Positions 51,543 to 61,201 are shown, counted from the stretch's first letter. The stretch is 64,000 bases of DNA from JADLBR01 sp020847615 (GCA_026646655.1 JAPKHT010000004.1:31513-95512), one strand, 5' to 3'. Notes: generated from the letters alone by a model not told the origin. Translations and numbers: made by a program.

Positions 51543-53483
51543 TCAACGGCCGGGTGCCCCCGCGGCCTCAACGGCCTCGGCTGCCAGATGCCACTCCGCG
51601 CCCAGCTCGACCAGCCGGGAGGCAATCTCGCCCATCTCCCGATTGATCGACGCCACATCCCCGCCCACCTGATACGTCTCCGCCTGGCCAAGGATGGCCG
51701 TCAGCTCCTTCTGCCGCGCCTCCAGGCCCAAGATCTCGCCCTCGATGCGAGCGAACTCGGACTCAGCCTCCTTGCGCGCCCTCGCCCGGGACTGGCGCGC
51801 CTCCGCCTCCCGACGCCGCCTCTCGCGACTGGTCTCGCGACCGTCGTCATCGGCCACCACCACCGGGCGTTTCCCGGCGCCCGCCACCAGCCCCTCGCGA
51901 GCCGAACCGGATCCCGTGCGATCCAAGTAATAGTCGTATCCGCCCGCGTAGGAAGTCAGCGCCCCGCCATTCACGTGGAGCACCGACGTCGCCAGCGCAC
52001 GAATGAAATACACGTCGTGGCTGATGAAAAGCAACGTCCCCTTGTATTGGCCGAGGGCCAGGATGAGCGCCTCGATGCTCGCCATGTCCAGGTGCGTCGT
52101 GGGCTCGTCCATCAGAAGCAGGTTGGGCGGATCCAGCAGCAGCTTGGCCAATGCCAGCCTCGATTTCTCGCCGCCCGATAAAACCCCGACCCGCTTAAAC
52201 ACGTCATCGCGGCGAAACAGGAAAGACCCAAGCACTGTGCGGGCCTCGACCTCGGGGACCGGCCGCGCGATGCCCATCACCTCCTCCAGGACCGTGTTGC
52301 CAGGGTCCAGCGACTCCACACGATTCTGCGAGTAATACCCCACGGTCACGTTGTGCCCCAGCGCCCGCGACCCCCTCTGAACCGGCAGCACGCCCGCCAG
52401 GATCTTCAGCAGCGTCGACTTCCCCGCCCCGTTAGGGCCCACGAACACCGTCCGCTGGCCTCGCTCGGCCACGTAATCGATGCCGCGGTACACCACGACA
52501 TCGCCATATGCGTGATGCACCCCCTCCAAGGCCACGACCTTCAGCCCGCTCCGCGGCGGCTGAGGAAACCGGATCCGGATGACGCGATCCTCGTCTTCGG
52601 GAGCGTCCAACTTCTCCATGCGCTCGATCTGCTTCGCCTTGCTCTTGGCCTGCGTGGCCTTCGTGTTCTTCGCCCCGAATCGGTCCACGAAACGCTGCAG
52701 CCGCGCGATCTCCGCCTGCTGGTTCTTGAACGCCGCCAACTGCTGCGCCTCCCGTGCCGCCCGCTGCTCGAGATAGGCGTCGTAGTTGCCACGATACCGG
52801 CGCACCCGCCCCCCGCGGATCTCCACGATCGCCCCCGCCAGCGCGTTCAGGAACGCCCGGTCGTGCGAGATCATCAGGATCGCGCCCGGGTAGCTGCCGA
52901 GATACCCCTGCAGCCACACCAGCGACTCGAGATCGAGGTGGTTCGTTGGCTCGTCGAGCATCAGCAGGTCGGGCTCCATGACCAGCAGCCTCGCCAGATG
53001 CGCCCGCATGACCCACCCGCCGCTCAACTCTTTCGCCGGACGCAGGAAGTCGCTCTCGCGAAAGGCGAGACCCTTGAGGACCCGCTTGGCCTTGGGCTCG
53101 AACCCAAACCCGCCCAGTTCCGTGTACCGATCATGGGCCAAGTGGTACTCAGCGCCCCCGGTATCCCCCCGCCGCTCGCAGGCCGTGAGCGTCTTGCGCA
53201 AGGACCCGATCTCCGGCGTGACGGCGGTCGCCAGGTCCAGCACCGTCTCGTCACCGGTCGCGAATGCCTCCTGCGGCAGATAACCCACGGACGCCCTCCG
53301 ATCCAGCGCCACCGCCCCCGTGTCCGCCGTGTCCAGGCCCAGTACGATCGCGCACAGCGTCGACTTGCCCGATCCATTCGGCCCCACCACCGCAACCCGC
53401 TCGCCCGCATTCACGGTCAGGCTCACGTCCTCGAAAAGGACGCGCGCCCCATAGCGCTTCCCGATCTGGGTGATCGTCAGCAT
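51543..53483 (-). CDS. ABC-F family ATPase
   Basis: A soluble protein of 646 residues with two ABC ATPase domains and no membrane part. The first has Walker A 'VGPNGSGKSTLCAIV', signature 'LSGGWVMRAHLARLL' and Walker B 'LLMLDEPTNHLD'. The second has 'VGPNGAGKSTLLKIL', 'LSGGEKSRLALAKLL' and 'LLLMDEPTTHLD'. The linker ('RAAREAQQLAAFKNQQAEIA') and a C-terminal coiled coil ('RRRREAEARQSRARARKEAE') fit the Uup/YheS-like group. ABC-F proteins act on ribosomes to restore translation or protect against antibiotics. The subgroup cannot be decided by eye. Confidence 0.93.
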   Translation of the reverse strand: MLTITQIGKRYGARVLFEDVSLTVNAGERVAVVGPNGSGKSTLCAIVLGLDTADTGAVALDRRASVGYLPQEAFATGDETVLDLATAVTPEIGSLRKTLTACERRGDTGGAEYHLAHDRYTELGGFGFEPKAKRVLKGLAFRESDFLRPAKELSGGWVMRAHLARLLVMEPDLLMLDEPTNHLDLESLVWLQGYLGSYPGAILMISHDRAFLNALAGAIVEIRGGRVRRYRGNYDAYLEQRAAREAQQLAAFKNQQAEIARLQRFVDRFGAKNTKATQAKSKAKQIERMEKLDAPEDEDRVIRIRFPQPPRSGLKVVALEGVHHAYGDVVVYRGIDYVAERGQRTVFVGPNGAGKSTLLKILAGVLPVQRGSRALGHNVTVGYYSQNRVESLDPGNTVLEEVMGIARPVPEVEARTVLGSFLFRRDDVFKRVGVLSGGEKSRLALAKLLLDPPNLLLMDEPTTHLDMASIEALILALGQYKGTLLFISHDVYFIRALATSVLHVNGGALTSYAGGYDYYLDRTGSGSAREGLVAGAGKRPVVVADDDGRETSRERRRREAEARQSRARARKEAESEFARIEGEILGLEARQKELTAILGQAETYQVGGDVASINREMGEIASRLVELGAEWHLAAEAVEAAGAPGR

Positions 53484-53549
53484 CGCCCCGCGACACTAGC
53501 CGCGCCGCGCCATTTGGAAAGCCCCGCAAGAGCGTACCGCCGCATCCCG

Positions 53550-54941
53550 CTACGGCTTCCGACGCACCTCCCAAACAACATCGTAAGCCTTTGCGCCCCC
53601 GACCCTCCTGACCCCGCCATCATCTTTCCCATCCGGCCCGACGCTCCAGACCCGGCAGCCGTCCCCCTCGCGCCGGTACAAGAGCTCCCCGCCCGAAAAC
53701 GGATCCCGCGCCGCATCCCCAATGCCCCGTACATCCGAAAGCCGCTCCGGATAGGCGCCCGACCGCGCACGAGAGATCTCCAAGGCCAAGCCAACCTGTG
53801 CCACGCCCAGCAGGACCTCGTATTCCCCCGCCCTCCTCACACAGGTGCCATAGGCGGGGACCGTCATCCTCGTGAGGAAGGCCGTCTTCGGCACCTCTCG
53901 GAGGAGCCGATCAAACTCGTCCGCCGCTGCCACGTCGCAGGGTTTCGCCGCCATCTCGCGGTACCGAAGCATCAGGCCGAGATAGGCAAGGTAATCTTCC
54001 TTCAGCAGCGGCCGGCCCATCCAGGCATAAGAGTCAATCGCGCTCGCCCGAAGAATCCCCGGACCCGACGATGATATGGCGTTCTCCAGGGGGGCAAAAA
54101 TCCGTGGCAATCGCAGGCGGCCCGCCAGCACCCCCTCAAAGGCCCACGCCCCAAACGCGAGCCGCTCCGTGTCGGTCGTCCGCACGAACGCGGATCGCGC
54201 CTCCGCCCGCCGCGCCACCCATTCCCTCGAAAGCGCCTCAAGCGCGTCGGGCGGCACGGCCCCCGGGTCGAATCGCCCCAGCGACGCCCCGGCCCAGTTC
54301 AGCGTCGCCGTGTCACACGCGGCGCCAACAAGCCAACTGATCAGCAGCCCATCTCCAAAACTGAAACCTCCCATTCTCAAACCGCAGCGCATCGACCGCA
54401 TGGCGCCCTCGGCGTCGCCTCCCGAAGCCCGCGACCACGCATCGAGCGCCAAGAGCCGCGCCGCGCTCTGCATCTTGGCAAGGTGCGGCAACGGCAACTC
54501 CGCCCCCTTCGAATAGTCCAAACCAAAGTCGCACTTCGGCCGATCCGCGGCGCCATGCAGCAGTTCCAAGATCTCGCGGATGTCGGGCGCATCCAATCTC
54601 CCTTTGATCGCACCGGCATCCGCCGCCGAGAGTTGCTCCCTCGGGTCTTTCTTCCAGTATGACCCAAGTTCCGCGAGGGCCGGCAACTGGGCACCCGACT
54701 CCGTTTTGCCTCCCGCCATCAAGAGAAATGCCCGATTCAGGAGAAGTGCGGCATTCTGTTCATCGGGCACCGGCGACGGGAGGATATCCTCGATACGCGT
54801 GGGCAGGCCGCTCGCCCCGATATCATCGAGCGCCGCCCTCAACCGCGCGCCCGACACGGCATTCCATACGCCCCATCCAACGAGCAGCACGACAATGACA
54901 GCCCCGCTGCCGACCACGATCCACCTGAGTCCCTTTTTCAT
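53550..54941 (-). CDS. Membrane-anchored protein of unknown function in the ECF sigma operon
   Basis: A 463-residue protein from ATG 54941. One N-terminal span ('WIVVGSGAVIVVLLVGWGVW') anchors a mostly helical body. The C-terminus ends in a short pseudopilin-like motif ('RDPFSGGELLYRREGDGCRV' then 'VGPDGKDDGG'), which is common in large unknown proteins of PVC bacteria. It follows, 20 bp later, the small membrane protein and the ECF sigma factor gene, so it is likely a product or target of that regulon. No catalytic motif was found. Confidence 0.7.
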   Translation of the reverse strand: MKKGLRWIVVGSGAVIVVLLVGWGVWNAVSGARLRAALDDIGASGLPTRIEDILPSPVPDEQNAALLLNRAFLLMAGGKTESGAQLPALAELGSYWKKDPREQLSAADAGAIKGRLDAPDIREILELLHGAADRPKCDFGLDYSKGAELPLPHLAKMQSAARLLALDAWSRASGGDAEGAMRSMRCGLRMGGFSFGDGLLISWLVGAACDTATLNWAGASLGRFDPGAVPPDALEALSREWVARRAEARSAFVRTTDTERLAFGAWAFEGVLAGRLRLPRIFAPLENAISSSGPGILRASAIDSYAWMGRPLLKEDYLAYLGLMLRYREMAAKPCDVAAADEFDRLLREVPKTAFLTRMTVPAYGTCVRRAGEYEVLLGVAQVGLALEISRARSGAYPERLSDVRGIGDAARDPFSGGELLYRREGDGCRVWSVGPDGKDDGGVRRVGGAKAYDVVWEVRRKP

Positions 54942-54961
54942 ACCATCCTGCCTCCATCCGA

Positions 54962-55360
54962 TCATTGAATCATCAAGTCCCGCCACAAGGGCGCCAGGCC
55001 CTCGCCAGCACCCCGTCGCTCTCTACAAACATAGGCCCACCGCGCCGCGTACCCGTGATTCAATCCCACTTCGGCGCAGACCGCGCGCAAAACCTTCTCC
55101 GAGGAATCCTCGCAAGCGGACCGGGACGCGAAATACCGCGCGGACAAGGCCTCCTCGCGCCAAGAGATCCCGGCGCAGAGCAGCACCGCCGCCGCGATCG
55201 TGGCCACCCACCCGCGGAGAAACCGCCCAAACGCCAGCCTCGCCTCGGTCCGACGCATCCACTCATCCCGCGCCCCGGACAATAGCCGTGCGCGCATCGC
55301 CATCGATGGCCCGCGCATCTGAAGTCCCGCCAACCGGCCTTCGATCTCCTCATCCTTCAT
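54962..55360 (-). CDS. Putative anti-sigma-like membrane protein
   Basis: A 132-residue protein with a short N-terminal cytosolic part, one membrane span ('GWVATIAAAVLLCAGISW') and a small outer part with two cysteines. It begins inside the last codons of the ECF sigma factor gene (11-bp overlap). A gene in this position with one span is commonly the anti-sigma factor, but the zinc-finger motif HxxxCxxC is missing, so the assignment rests on context. Confidence 0.5.
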   Translation of the reverse strand: MKDEEIEGRLAGLQMRGPSMAMRARLLSGARDEWMRRTEARLAFGRFLRGWVATIAAAVLLCAGISWREEALSARYFASRSACEDSSEKVLRAVCAEVGLNHGYAARWAYVCRERRGAGEGLAPLWRDLMIQ

Positions 55361-55901
55361 GACCTTCCTCCGCGATCAGCCAACCGCGCAATTTCTCCAG
55401 CGCATAGCGATACCGGCTGGCGACGGTATTGATAGATGCGCCCAGCAATTCCCCCGCCTCCGCAAACGTCTTCCCCTGAAAGACCTTCATCGCGATCACA
55501 TCCCGCTGTTCGACGGGTAGCCGGTCCACCAGCCCCGCGAGCCTCGCGAGATCGGGGCTCGGCGTGTCGCACGCGGGCGCGGCCGGCTCCAACCAGTCGG
55601 GCCATGCCGCCTCCCTCTTCTCCGACCGACCACGGGCGCGCATCCGATCGATCGCCAGATTCCGCGCCTTCGCAAACAGCCAAGGCCCAATGCGCCTCGC
55701 GCACAGCAATCGCGCAGGCCGCCTGGCCAAATCCAGGAACACCTCCTGCAGCACATCCTCTGCCTCCCGGGGATCGCGCAACCGCGCCACCAGAAACCCA
55801 TGCAACGGCGCGCCGAAAGCATCGTACAGCAACTCCAGCGCGCGCGGGTCGTCCTGACGGACCAGTCGCCGCACCTCCTCCTCGATCCCCTCGGCTGTCA
55901 T
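55350..55901 (-). CDS. ECF-type RNA polymerase sigma factor
   Basis: A sigma factor of about 183 residues. Region 2 is seen as 'LELLYDAFGAPLHGFLVARL' and 'EAEDVLQEVFLDLARRPARL', with 'GPWLFAKARNLAIDRMRARG'. Region 4 is 'RLPVEQRDVIAMKVFQGKTF' and 'EAGELLGASINTVASRYRYA'. It lacks extra domains. It heads a three-gene operon with a membrane protein overlapping its end. Such pairs respond to envelope stress, but the signal and regulon here are unknown. ATG 55901 or 55910 may be the start. Confidence 0.9.
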   Translation of the reverse strand: MTAEGIEEEVRRLVRQDDPRALELLYDAFGAPLHGFLVARLRDPREAEDVLQEVFLDLARRPARLLCARRIGPWLFAKARNLAIDRMRARGRSEKREAAWPDWLEPAAPACDTPSPDLARLAGLVDRLPVEQRDVIAMKVFQGKTFAEAGELLGASINTVASRYRYALEKLRGWLIAEEGHEG

Positions 55902-55979
55902 TTCGCCCACTCGCTGTCGTCCGCTGCTTCACCTTCTCACAAACAAGGACGAACGGAGATACCGTTCTTGTCTACCCCA

Positions 55980-56010
55980 GGAGTTTTTTGGACTTCGTCC
56001 GAAAAACTCC
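55980..56010. repeat. Perfect-arm hairpin upstream of the sigma operon
   Basis: GGAGTTTTTTGGAC, loop TTC, then GTCCGAAAAACTCC: a 14-bp stem with one T-G pair. It lies about 80 bp upstream of the sigma factor start. It has no tail of T residues on either side, so a terminator is unlikely. It could be a REP-type element or an mRNA structure. Confidence 0.6.
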
Positions 56011-56148
56011 GCTGGAAAGACCGCCTTCAATTCAAGAGCAAGTGAGTTCTGCAACGGGACCGCGATTCGTTTGACCCGCTCAGGCACAGTGCCACGTCTG
56101 GGCCTTGCCCATCACAACTATCTCGGAATAAGGCGGTTTTGCTTTCTG

Positions 56149-56185
56149 GCAGCCTGATCGGACTGGGCGAAGTCCGACAGGCTGC
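56149..56185. repeat. Stem-loop at the 3' end of a small gene
   Basis: GCAGCCTG-A-TCGGACT (56149-56164), loop GGGCGA, then AGTCCGACAGGCTGC (56171-56185): a 15-bp stem with one bulged A. It touches the TAG stop of the gene at 56185. Without a T-run it is a weak candidate for a rho-independent terminator. Positions 56011-56148 hold no supported gene. Confidence 0.6.
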
Positions 56186-56412
56186 TAGTCCAGACCGAAT
56201 CGCCTAGACCATTCGTCGACCGCGCGGACCCGCATGTGGCCCAGGGCCTCAAAATGGAGCATCACGCGCTCCTCGGACCACTCCGGGTGCCCTTCCCGGA
56301 TGCGGGCCAGGGTCCAGCGGTCCGCCATCTCCATGTCCAGCCGGGTCAGCCTCCGGATCTGAACGCGGAAAAAAAACGCGTTGAGCTTCTCTGTGACCCC
56401 GGTGATGCGCAT
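56185..56412 (-). CDS. Small protein of unknown function
   Basis: A 75-residue charged, helical ORF ('LNAFFFRVQIRRLTRLDMEM', 'REGHPEWSEERVMLHF') with ATG start. It resembles short uncharacterised proteins of about this size, but I do not recognise a family. It lies 22 bp downstream of mscL on the same strand, so it may be translated from the mscL message. A stem-loop touches its stop. Confidence 0.5.
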   Translation of the reverse strand: MRITGVTEKLNAFFFRVQIRRLTRLDMEMADRWTLARIREGHPEWSEERVMLHFEALGHMRVRAVDEWSRRFGLD

Positions 56413-56434
56413 CGGACAAGAATGGCCCGAAACC

Positions 56435-56854
56435 TCACTTCCTCAAGAGGTCCCGGATCTCCGTCAGCAGTTTCACCTCGGCGGGCGGTTCCGCCGCAGG
56501 CGCCGGAGCGGCTTCCTCCTTGCGCTTGAGCTGGTTGATGACCTTGATGATCACGAACAGGCAGAACGCCACGATCACGAAGTCGATCACCGAGTTGACG
56601 AACAGCCCGTAGGGGATCACCGCCGCGCCAGCCTCCTTGGCCGCCGCCAGCGATGGGTAGCTCTTCCCATCGAGAGCGACGAACAGGTTGGCGAAGCTGA
56701 TCTTGCCCATGATCAGACCGATCAGGGGCATCAGCATGTCGTTGACCATGGAGGTCACGATCTTCCCGAACGCGCCGCCGATGATGATGCCCACCGCGAG
56801 GTCGATCACGTTGCCCCGCATCGCGAATTCCTTGAACTCTTGGATCATTTTCAT
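56435..56854 (-). CDS. mscL: Large-conductance mechanosensitive channel
   Basis: MscL opens under membrane tension and releases solutes during osmotic downshock. The 139-residue protein shows the family N-terminus 'FKEFAMRGNVIDLAVGIIIG' and pore helix 'GAFGKIVTSMVNDMLMPLIG', and a second span 'SVIDFVIVAFCLFVIIKVIN', followed by the usual C-terminal helix 'LLTEIRDLLRK'. The start is ATG 56854 (or 56848). The C-terminal linker is Ala/Pro-rich, as is common. Confidence 0.95.
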   Translation of the reverse strand: MKMIQEFKEFAMRGNVIDLAVGIIIGGAFGKIVTSMVNDMLMPLIGLIMGKISFANLFVALDGKSYPSLAAAKEAGAAVIPYGLFVNSVIDFVIVAFCLFVIIKVINQLKRKEEAAPAPAAEPPAEVKLLTEIRDLLRK

Positions 56855-56915
56855 GGCCTCAGCATACGGTCGCCCGGCGGCAACCGCCACGCCAAATCAT
56901 GTGTGTTGGTTCAAA

Positions 56916-59900
56916 TCAGGCCTGGTTCTGGGGTAAGACCGGGGGCGCGGCGGTCGCCTTCTTCGCCCGGCGCCTGAAGACGCCCCCCTCGCTGAATTGC
57001 TCCCAGCCCCAGCGAATCCAGCCGAGCAGCGCGTTGGCGAGCCACAGCGCCCACGCCAGCATCAGGAACCGGTACCACCAGATAGACACCGAAAGGACCC
57101 ATGGCTCGGGCAAGGGCCCGGCGACGCGGGGCTGAAACCACCTGAGCTCCGTTCTCGTGGAACCGTTGCCCGATATGAACATCTCGGGGCTCCCCAGCAA
57201 TCCGGTGTGCAACACGTCGAGCAGCACCCCGACCACGACGACGGTCAGCACCAGCAGAAGCAGCTGGAACAAGTTAAACACCCACGGGGCCGAGAACGTC
57301 GCGCTCGCGCCCTTTCCGCGCCAGGCAAGCGCAAAGAGCCACAGGACCACGACCAGGGCCGGGATGAAGTGGACTTGGGTGAGGCCCAGCGCGAGCAGCG
57401 CCCATTGGCCCCGCTTCAGCGGCGAAAGCCGCAACGCGCCCAGCAGCTGCGCCGCGATCAGCGCGCAGACCAGGATTGTCCAGAAGCGCACCGCGGGGCC
57501 GAGCAGCGGGCCGTGGGCCCAGAGTATCCATCGGTTCTCCGGCACCCGCATGGTGACGTTGACATTCGAACTCTCCACGGGCAGAAGAACGCGGTCCGCC
57601 AACGCCCGGAAACCCAGTTCCCGGGCGCACTTCCACTCCACATCGACGGTCTGCTCGCCCGGTTTGACGGGAACGACCAGTTTGCCGGCATCCTTGCGGA
57701 CGGGGATGGCCTGCCCATTGTGTTTGAGCGCCGTGACCTCGGCCCCGTCTTCGAGGCCGATGGCGAGATCATCCCCCAGGCTGCACTGGACCCGCAGGCC
57801 CAATGCCGAGGTTCGCTGGCGCCCGCCAAGGTTGAGGCCCCGGGCGACATGCCGGATCGTCATCGTGGCGCCTGTGATGGCCTCCGGCCGGCTCAGGGCG
57901 AGCTCCACCCTCTCTCCCGGCCACGGATGCCATACCGGGATCAGGTCGGCCTGCCCCGCCTCGAACACGGGGTCTAGGCCCGCGATCGATATGTTCCACA
58001 CGGGGGAGGTGACGAGGTGCCAGCCCTCCACCCAGCGATCGGTCTTCTCGGCGGCGAGGGCGATCTTGTCCCCCACGGGCAACTCGCCGTTCCACGAGAA
58101 CTCTGTCTCATTCGCGCCCAGCCGCACGTCAATCCGCCCGCCCTCCACGGCCACGTTCGAGGTCAAGACTTTCTCGCCGGCGAGCAGCGGCACCGTCATG
58201 GAAACCGCCTTGCCCTTCGGCGATAGCCGCGTGACGACGGTGCGCACCTGCCACACGAGGCCGACCTCAAGATGACGGTTCACCGCCACGATCGGGTTGA
58301 AATCCTTCCGATCATACGCGGCCTCCTCGGCGGTCATGCGCTTCTGGATGGCGAAGAAGACCTGCTGCTCGGGGATCCCATTGGCCCGGACGCCGGTCAC
58401 GTTCCAACCGGGGGCGTCGATGGAGACGTATCTTGGTTTCAGCATGAAAGTCCATTCCCATTCCGTGGCGTTGGGCAAGAGTCCCTCCACGCGCACGCGA
58501 TGCACGCCCTTCGGCAAAACCACCCACAGGTAGTCCCCCTCGCGGCGCAATGCCTCGGGGCGCCCCCCGTTCACCTGGACGGCGACGGGCGACCAATCCG
58601 GCAGCCGCCCCGGCAAAGGAACCGCCACCCGGACCGCCGCGTGGACCTCCGCATCCATCGTGATACGGCGATCCCGCAATTGAAGGCTCACGCTCGGGAT
58701 CTCGGCCGCGCTGGGATAGGCATCGGGGACCTCCAACAGCCGTTCGCGGAGCGCCTTCAGCATCTCCGCGTCTGGGAAGTCCGCGCGGACCTGCCCCGGC
58801 GCACCGCACAGGCACATCAGCGCGGCGACCACCGCCGCTCGTCTGGAGAGCGGGTTCCAGATGCGGCGTCCCCCCAGCAGCGCGCCCGCCAGCGCCAGCA
58901 CCAGTGCGACCCGCACGACCGTCAGCAGTCGCTGCAGCGGCAGCGAGATGAGGATCGGCCTGATGGTCGTGTCGGCAGAGACCGGGCCGTTCCACCCACA
59001 GGATACCTGCCTCCAGCGCCACTCGGGCACGCCCGGCCCGGTCTGTATGCGCGCCTGGGGGTCATAGTACAGATTCGACTGCTGGCTCTTGCTCACCGCC
59101 TTGCCGAGCATCCCGTAAGAGTCCGCCTCTGCAGCCCCGCGCCGCGCCGCCCTTGCCTTGTCGGCCCCCTTGCCCTCGAGTTCGACCGCCTGCTGCAACT
59201 CCAGAAGAGGGGGCGCCTCGGGCATCGCCGCCGCGGCCCCGAACGACGCCTCGGTCGCCAGCCCCCCTGCGGGCGGGAAGAGGAATGCACGCCTGTCGCT
59301 CCTGACCAGTTCCAGTTGTGGATAGATGACCCCCTGCACCTGTTTCGCGACGAAGGGGATCAGCGCGACAACGAGGGCCGCGATGGCCACCCATTTCCAC
59401 AGGGCGATGACGCGACGCCCGACGCCCCCCGGCACGGCCCGCAACAGCGCCAGCGGCATGAGAAGCAATAGCCAAGTGTAGCGCGGCGCCAGCGGTTCGT
59501 GATACGCGAGGCCAAAGGCAAAAAAGGCCAAGACGCCCAACCGCGGACCCCATAGCCGCCAGATAGCCAACGAAAAGATCAGCAGAAGGAAAAGATCCAG
59601 CAGCGACCACGCCGTGAGCCAGTCACCCCGGACCCATTCGGCCCCGAACAGCGCGAGCAGCCGCCAGCCCGGCGGGAGATTCAGGTTGATCGTCAGGGCG
59701 TCGGCGTCCGCCTGCCATCCGGTCGCGGCGATCTCGGGGGCCCGATCCATGCGGCCCACCGCATCGAGGCTGAGGTTCCGCGCACGGATCTCGACGCCGG
59801 GCGCCCCCGTCTTCGGGCTCCGAGTGATGAGTTGGCCGACGCCATTGATCTTGACCGATCCGAGTTCCTGCCCGGGCGCCGCGTCGAGCCTCCAGATCTG

Positions 59901-61004
59901 CTGCATGCCGCCGCCGACCTGGTCGCGGTAGGTCATCGCCGCGCCGTCCTCGTCGAGCCACAGCTCCCGCTGGATCTTCAGGCCCTCCGGTTTCTGGAGG
60001 CCCATGCCGCGCATCTTCTCGTCCAATCCGAAAGGTTTCTCCGTCGCCCATTGGTATACGGGCAGGTCGCGCCACTTCTCCGGAAAGGTCGTCTGCGAGA
60101 CATCGATCGCGGGGATGCCGGTGAGCTCGATCATCCGGAAATCGGGCCTCGCCCGAAACGCGATGAGTTCCTGCTCGATGGCGGGGCGCACACCCGGGGG
60201 GAATCGGAATTCGTCGGCGTGCGCGGTGCGAAACGCATCGGCGCGGATGGTCCATTTTCCAGCGCGCACCTGCGCCTTCATGCGCCCCCCGTCATCCACC
60301 GCGACCGGCACCGGGCTATCCACCATCGAGAGCCTCCAGCCCTCCGGCAGCACGTTGCCGATCTCCTCCTCGCGGCTCTTGCCCGAAACGCTGATCTCGA
60401 TCTCGGTCCGCAGCCACATCGGTATGCCGTCCTCGATGACGCGATAGACTTGGACACCGAGAAAATCCTTGTCCGCCTCCTCCGAGCGGCTCCGCCTCAG
60501 CCAGAGAAATCCCTCGGGATCCCAGTTCGGAATCTCGACCGTCTTGCCATCGAGGGTCAGGCTCAGCAGGCCGATGGACTTGGGGATCGGGATGCGCTGG
60601 GGGATCTCGTTCCAACGAAACGCGCCAGCGATCTTGTGCCCCCCCGCGCCCAGTTTCACGGAGGGCACGCCAGAGCGATCGACGACGGGCACCGCGCCTT
60701 CGTTGGCCCGGACGTCCAGCGGCCACGCGTCCTTGTTGCCGGGCAGCGGCACCCATGTCTCGTGAAAGACCGTCATCTCCAGCGCGAAGGCGCCCGAACG
60801 ACCTTCGGCGGTGACGGACAATTCCGACGGCCAAAAGCAGAGGTGGCCCTTGGCATTGTCAAAGGGCGCGGGGCAATCCCGGTGGATGTCCTGCCATGTG
60901 GCCCAGTCGCTCCAGACCCTGAGCGCTTCCGGGATCTCGCGCTCGGCACGCGCCGCACCGAAAACGCAAACGAGTGGAATAAGAACAGCGACGAGCTGGC
61001 GCAT
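56916..61004 (-). CDS. Large multi-span membrane protein of unknown function (1362 residues)
   Basis: A very large exported protein. A signal peptide ('LVAVLIPLVCVFGAARAERE') is followed by about 430 extracytoplasmic residues, probably beta-rich ('WVPLPGNKDAWPLDVRANEG', 'GFLWLRRSRSEE'). A cluster of membrane spans comes next ('LTAWSLLDLFLLLIFSLAIW', 'RYTWLLLLMPLALLRAVPGG', 'WVAIAALVVALIPFVAKQV'), then a second outer part after another span near residue 700, and a C-terminal span cluster. No catalytic motif is evident. It may organise the envelope or act as a transport partner. It is separated by about 190 bp from the HzsA-like gene upstream on the same strand. Confidence 0.7.
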   Translation of the reverse strand: MRQLVAVLIPLVCVFGAARAEREIPEALRVWSDWATWQDIHRDCPAPFDNAKGHLCFWPSELSVTAEGRSGAFALEMTVFHETWVPLPGNKDAWPLDVRANEGAVPVVDRSGVPSVKLGAGGHKIAGAFRWNEIPQRIPIPKSIGLLSLTLDGKTVEIPNWDPEGFLWLRRSRSEEADKDFLGVQVYRVIEDGIPMWLRTEIEISVSGKSREEEIGNVLPEGWRLSMVDSPVPVAVDDGGRMKAQVRAGKWTIRADAFRTAHADEFRFPPGVRPAIEQELIAFRARPDFRMIELTGIPAIDVSQTTFPEKWRDLPVYQWATEKPFGLDEKMRGMGLQKPEGLKIQRELWLDEDGAAMTYRDQVGGGMQQIWRLDAAPGQELGSVKINGVGQLITRSPKTGAPGVEIRARNLSLDAVGRMDRAPEIAATGWQADADALTINLNLPPGWRLLALFGAEWVRGDWLTAWSLLDLFLLLIFSLAIWRLWGPRLGVLAFFAFGLAYHEPLAPRYTWLLLLMPLALLRAVPGGVGRRVIALWKWVAIAALVVALIPFVAKQVQGVIYPQLELVRSDRRAFLFPPAGGLATEASFGAAAAMPEAPPLLELQQAVELEGKGADKARAARRGAAEADSYGMLGKAVSKSQQSNLYYDPQARIQTGPGVPEWRWRQVSCGWNGPVSADTTIRPILISLPLQRLLTVVRVALVLALAGALLGGRRIWNPLSRRAAVVAALMCLCGAPGQVRADFPDAEMLKALRERLLEVPDAYPSAAEIPSVSLQLRDRRITMDAEVHAAVRVAVPLPGRLPDWSPVAVQVNGGRPEALRREGDYLWVVLPKGVHRVRVEGLLPNATEWEWTFMLKPRYVSIDAPGWNVTGVRANGIPEQQVFFAIQKRMTAEEAAYDRKDFNPIVAVNRHLEVGLVWQVRTVVTRLSPKGKAVSMTVPLLAGEKVLTSNVAVEGGRIDVRLGANETEFSWNGELPVGDKIALAAEKTDRWVEGWHLVTSPVWNISIAGLDPVFEAGQADLIPVWHPWPGERVELALSRPEAITGATMTIRHVARGLNLGGRQRTSALGLRVQCSLGDDLAIGLEDGAEVTALKHNGQAIPVRKDAGKLVVPVKPGEQTVDVEWKCARELGFRALADRVLLPVESSNVNVTMRVPENRWILWAHGPLLGPAVRFWTILVCALIAAQLLGALRLSPLKRGQWALLALGLTQVHFIPALVVVLWLFALAWRGKGASATFSAPWVFNLFQLLLLVLTVVVVGVLLDVLHTGLLGSPEMFISGNGSTRTELRWFQPRVAGPLPEPWVLSVSIWWYRFLMLAWALWLANALLGWIRWGWEQFSEGGVFRRRAKKATAAPPVLPQNQA

Positions 61005-61144
61005 GGGTGAACCTCCAGGAAAACGTTCTGAACGCTGATCCCATTAAACCGAAGTCGCCCGGAAAGTCCATCGCGGCGGAGACTGAAACATCGTTGGCGA
61101 ACCCATATACGCCGGCAGCTACCGGGGATCGCCCCGACGCTCCC

Positions 61145-61201
61145 GAAAATGTGGCCGGAACCGTGGGGCTCAGGCGGCCAAACGCTCGCGCGTTCGGCTA
61201 C
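61145..61201. repeat. Partial family A repeat, reverse orientation
   Basis: On the minus strand it reads GTAGCCGAACGCGCGAGCG then TTTGG and, after a divergent middle, CACATTTTCG, matching the arms of the copies at 36.9 and 45.0 kb. Its first bases supply the TAG stop of the HzsA-like gene (61198-61200). Confidence 0.65.

Noticed and set aside
56149..56185. Stem-loop read as a rho-independent terminator
   Set aside because: The stem is strong, but no T-run follows on either strand, so I list it only as a stem-loop.
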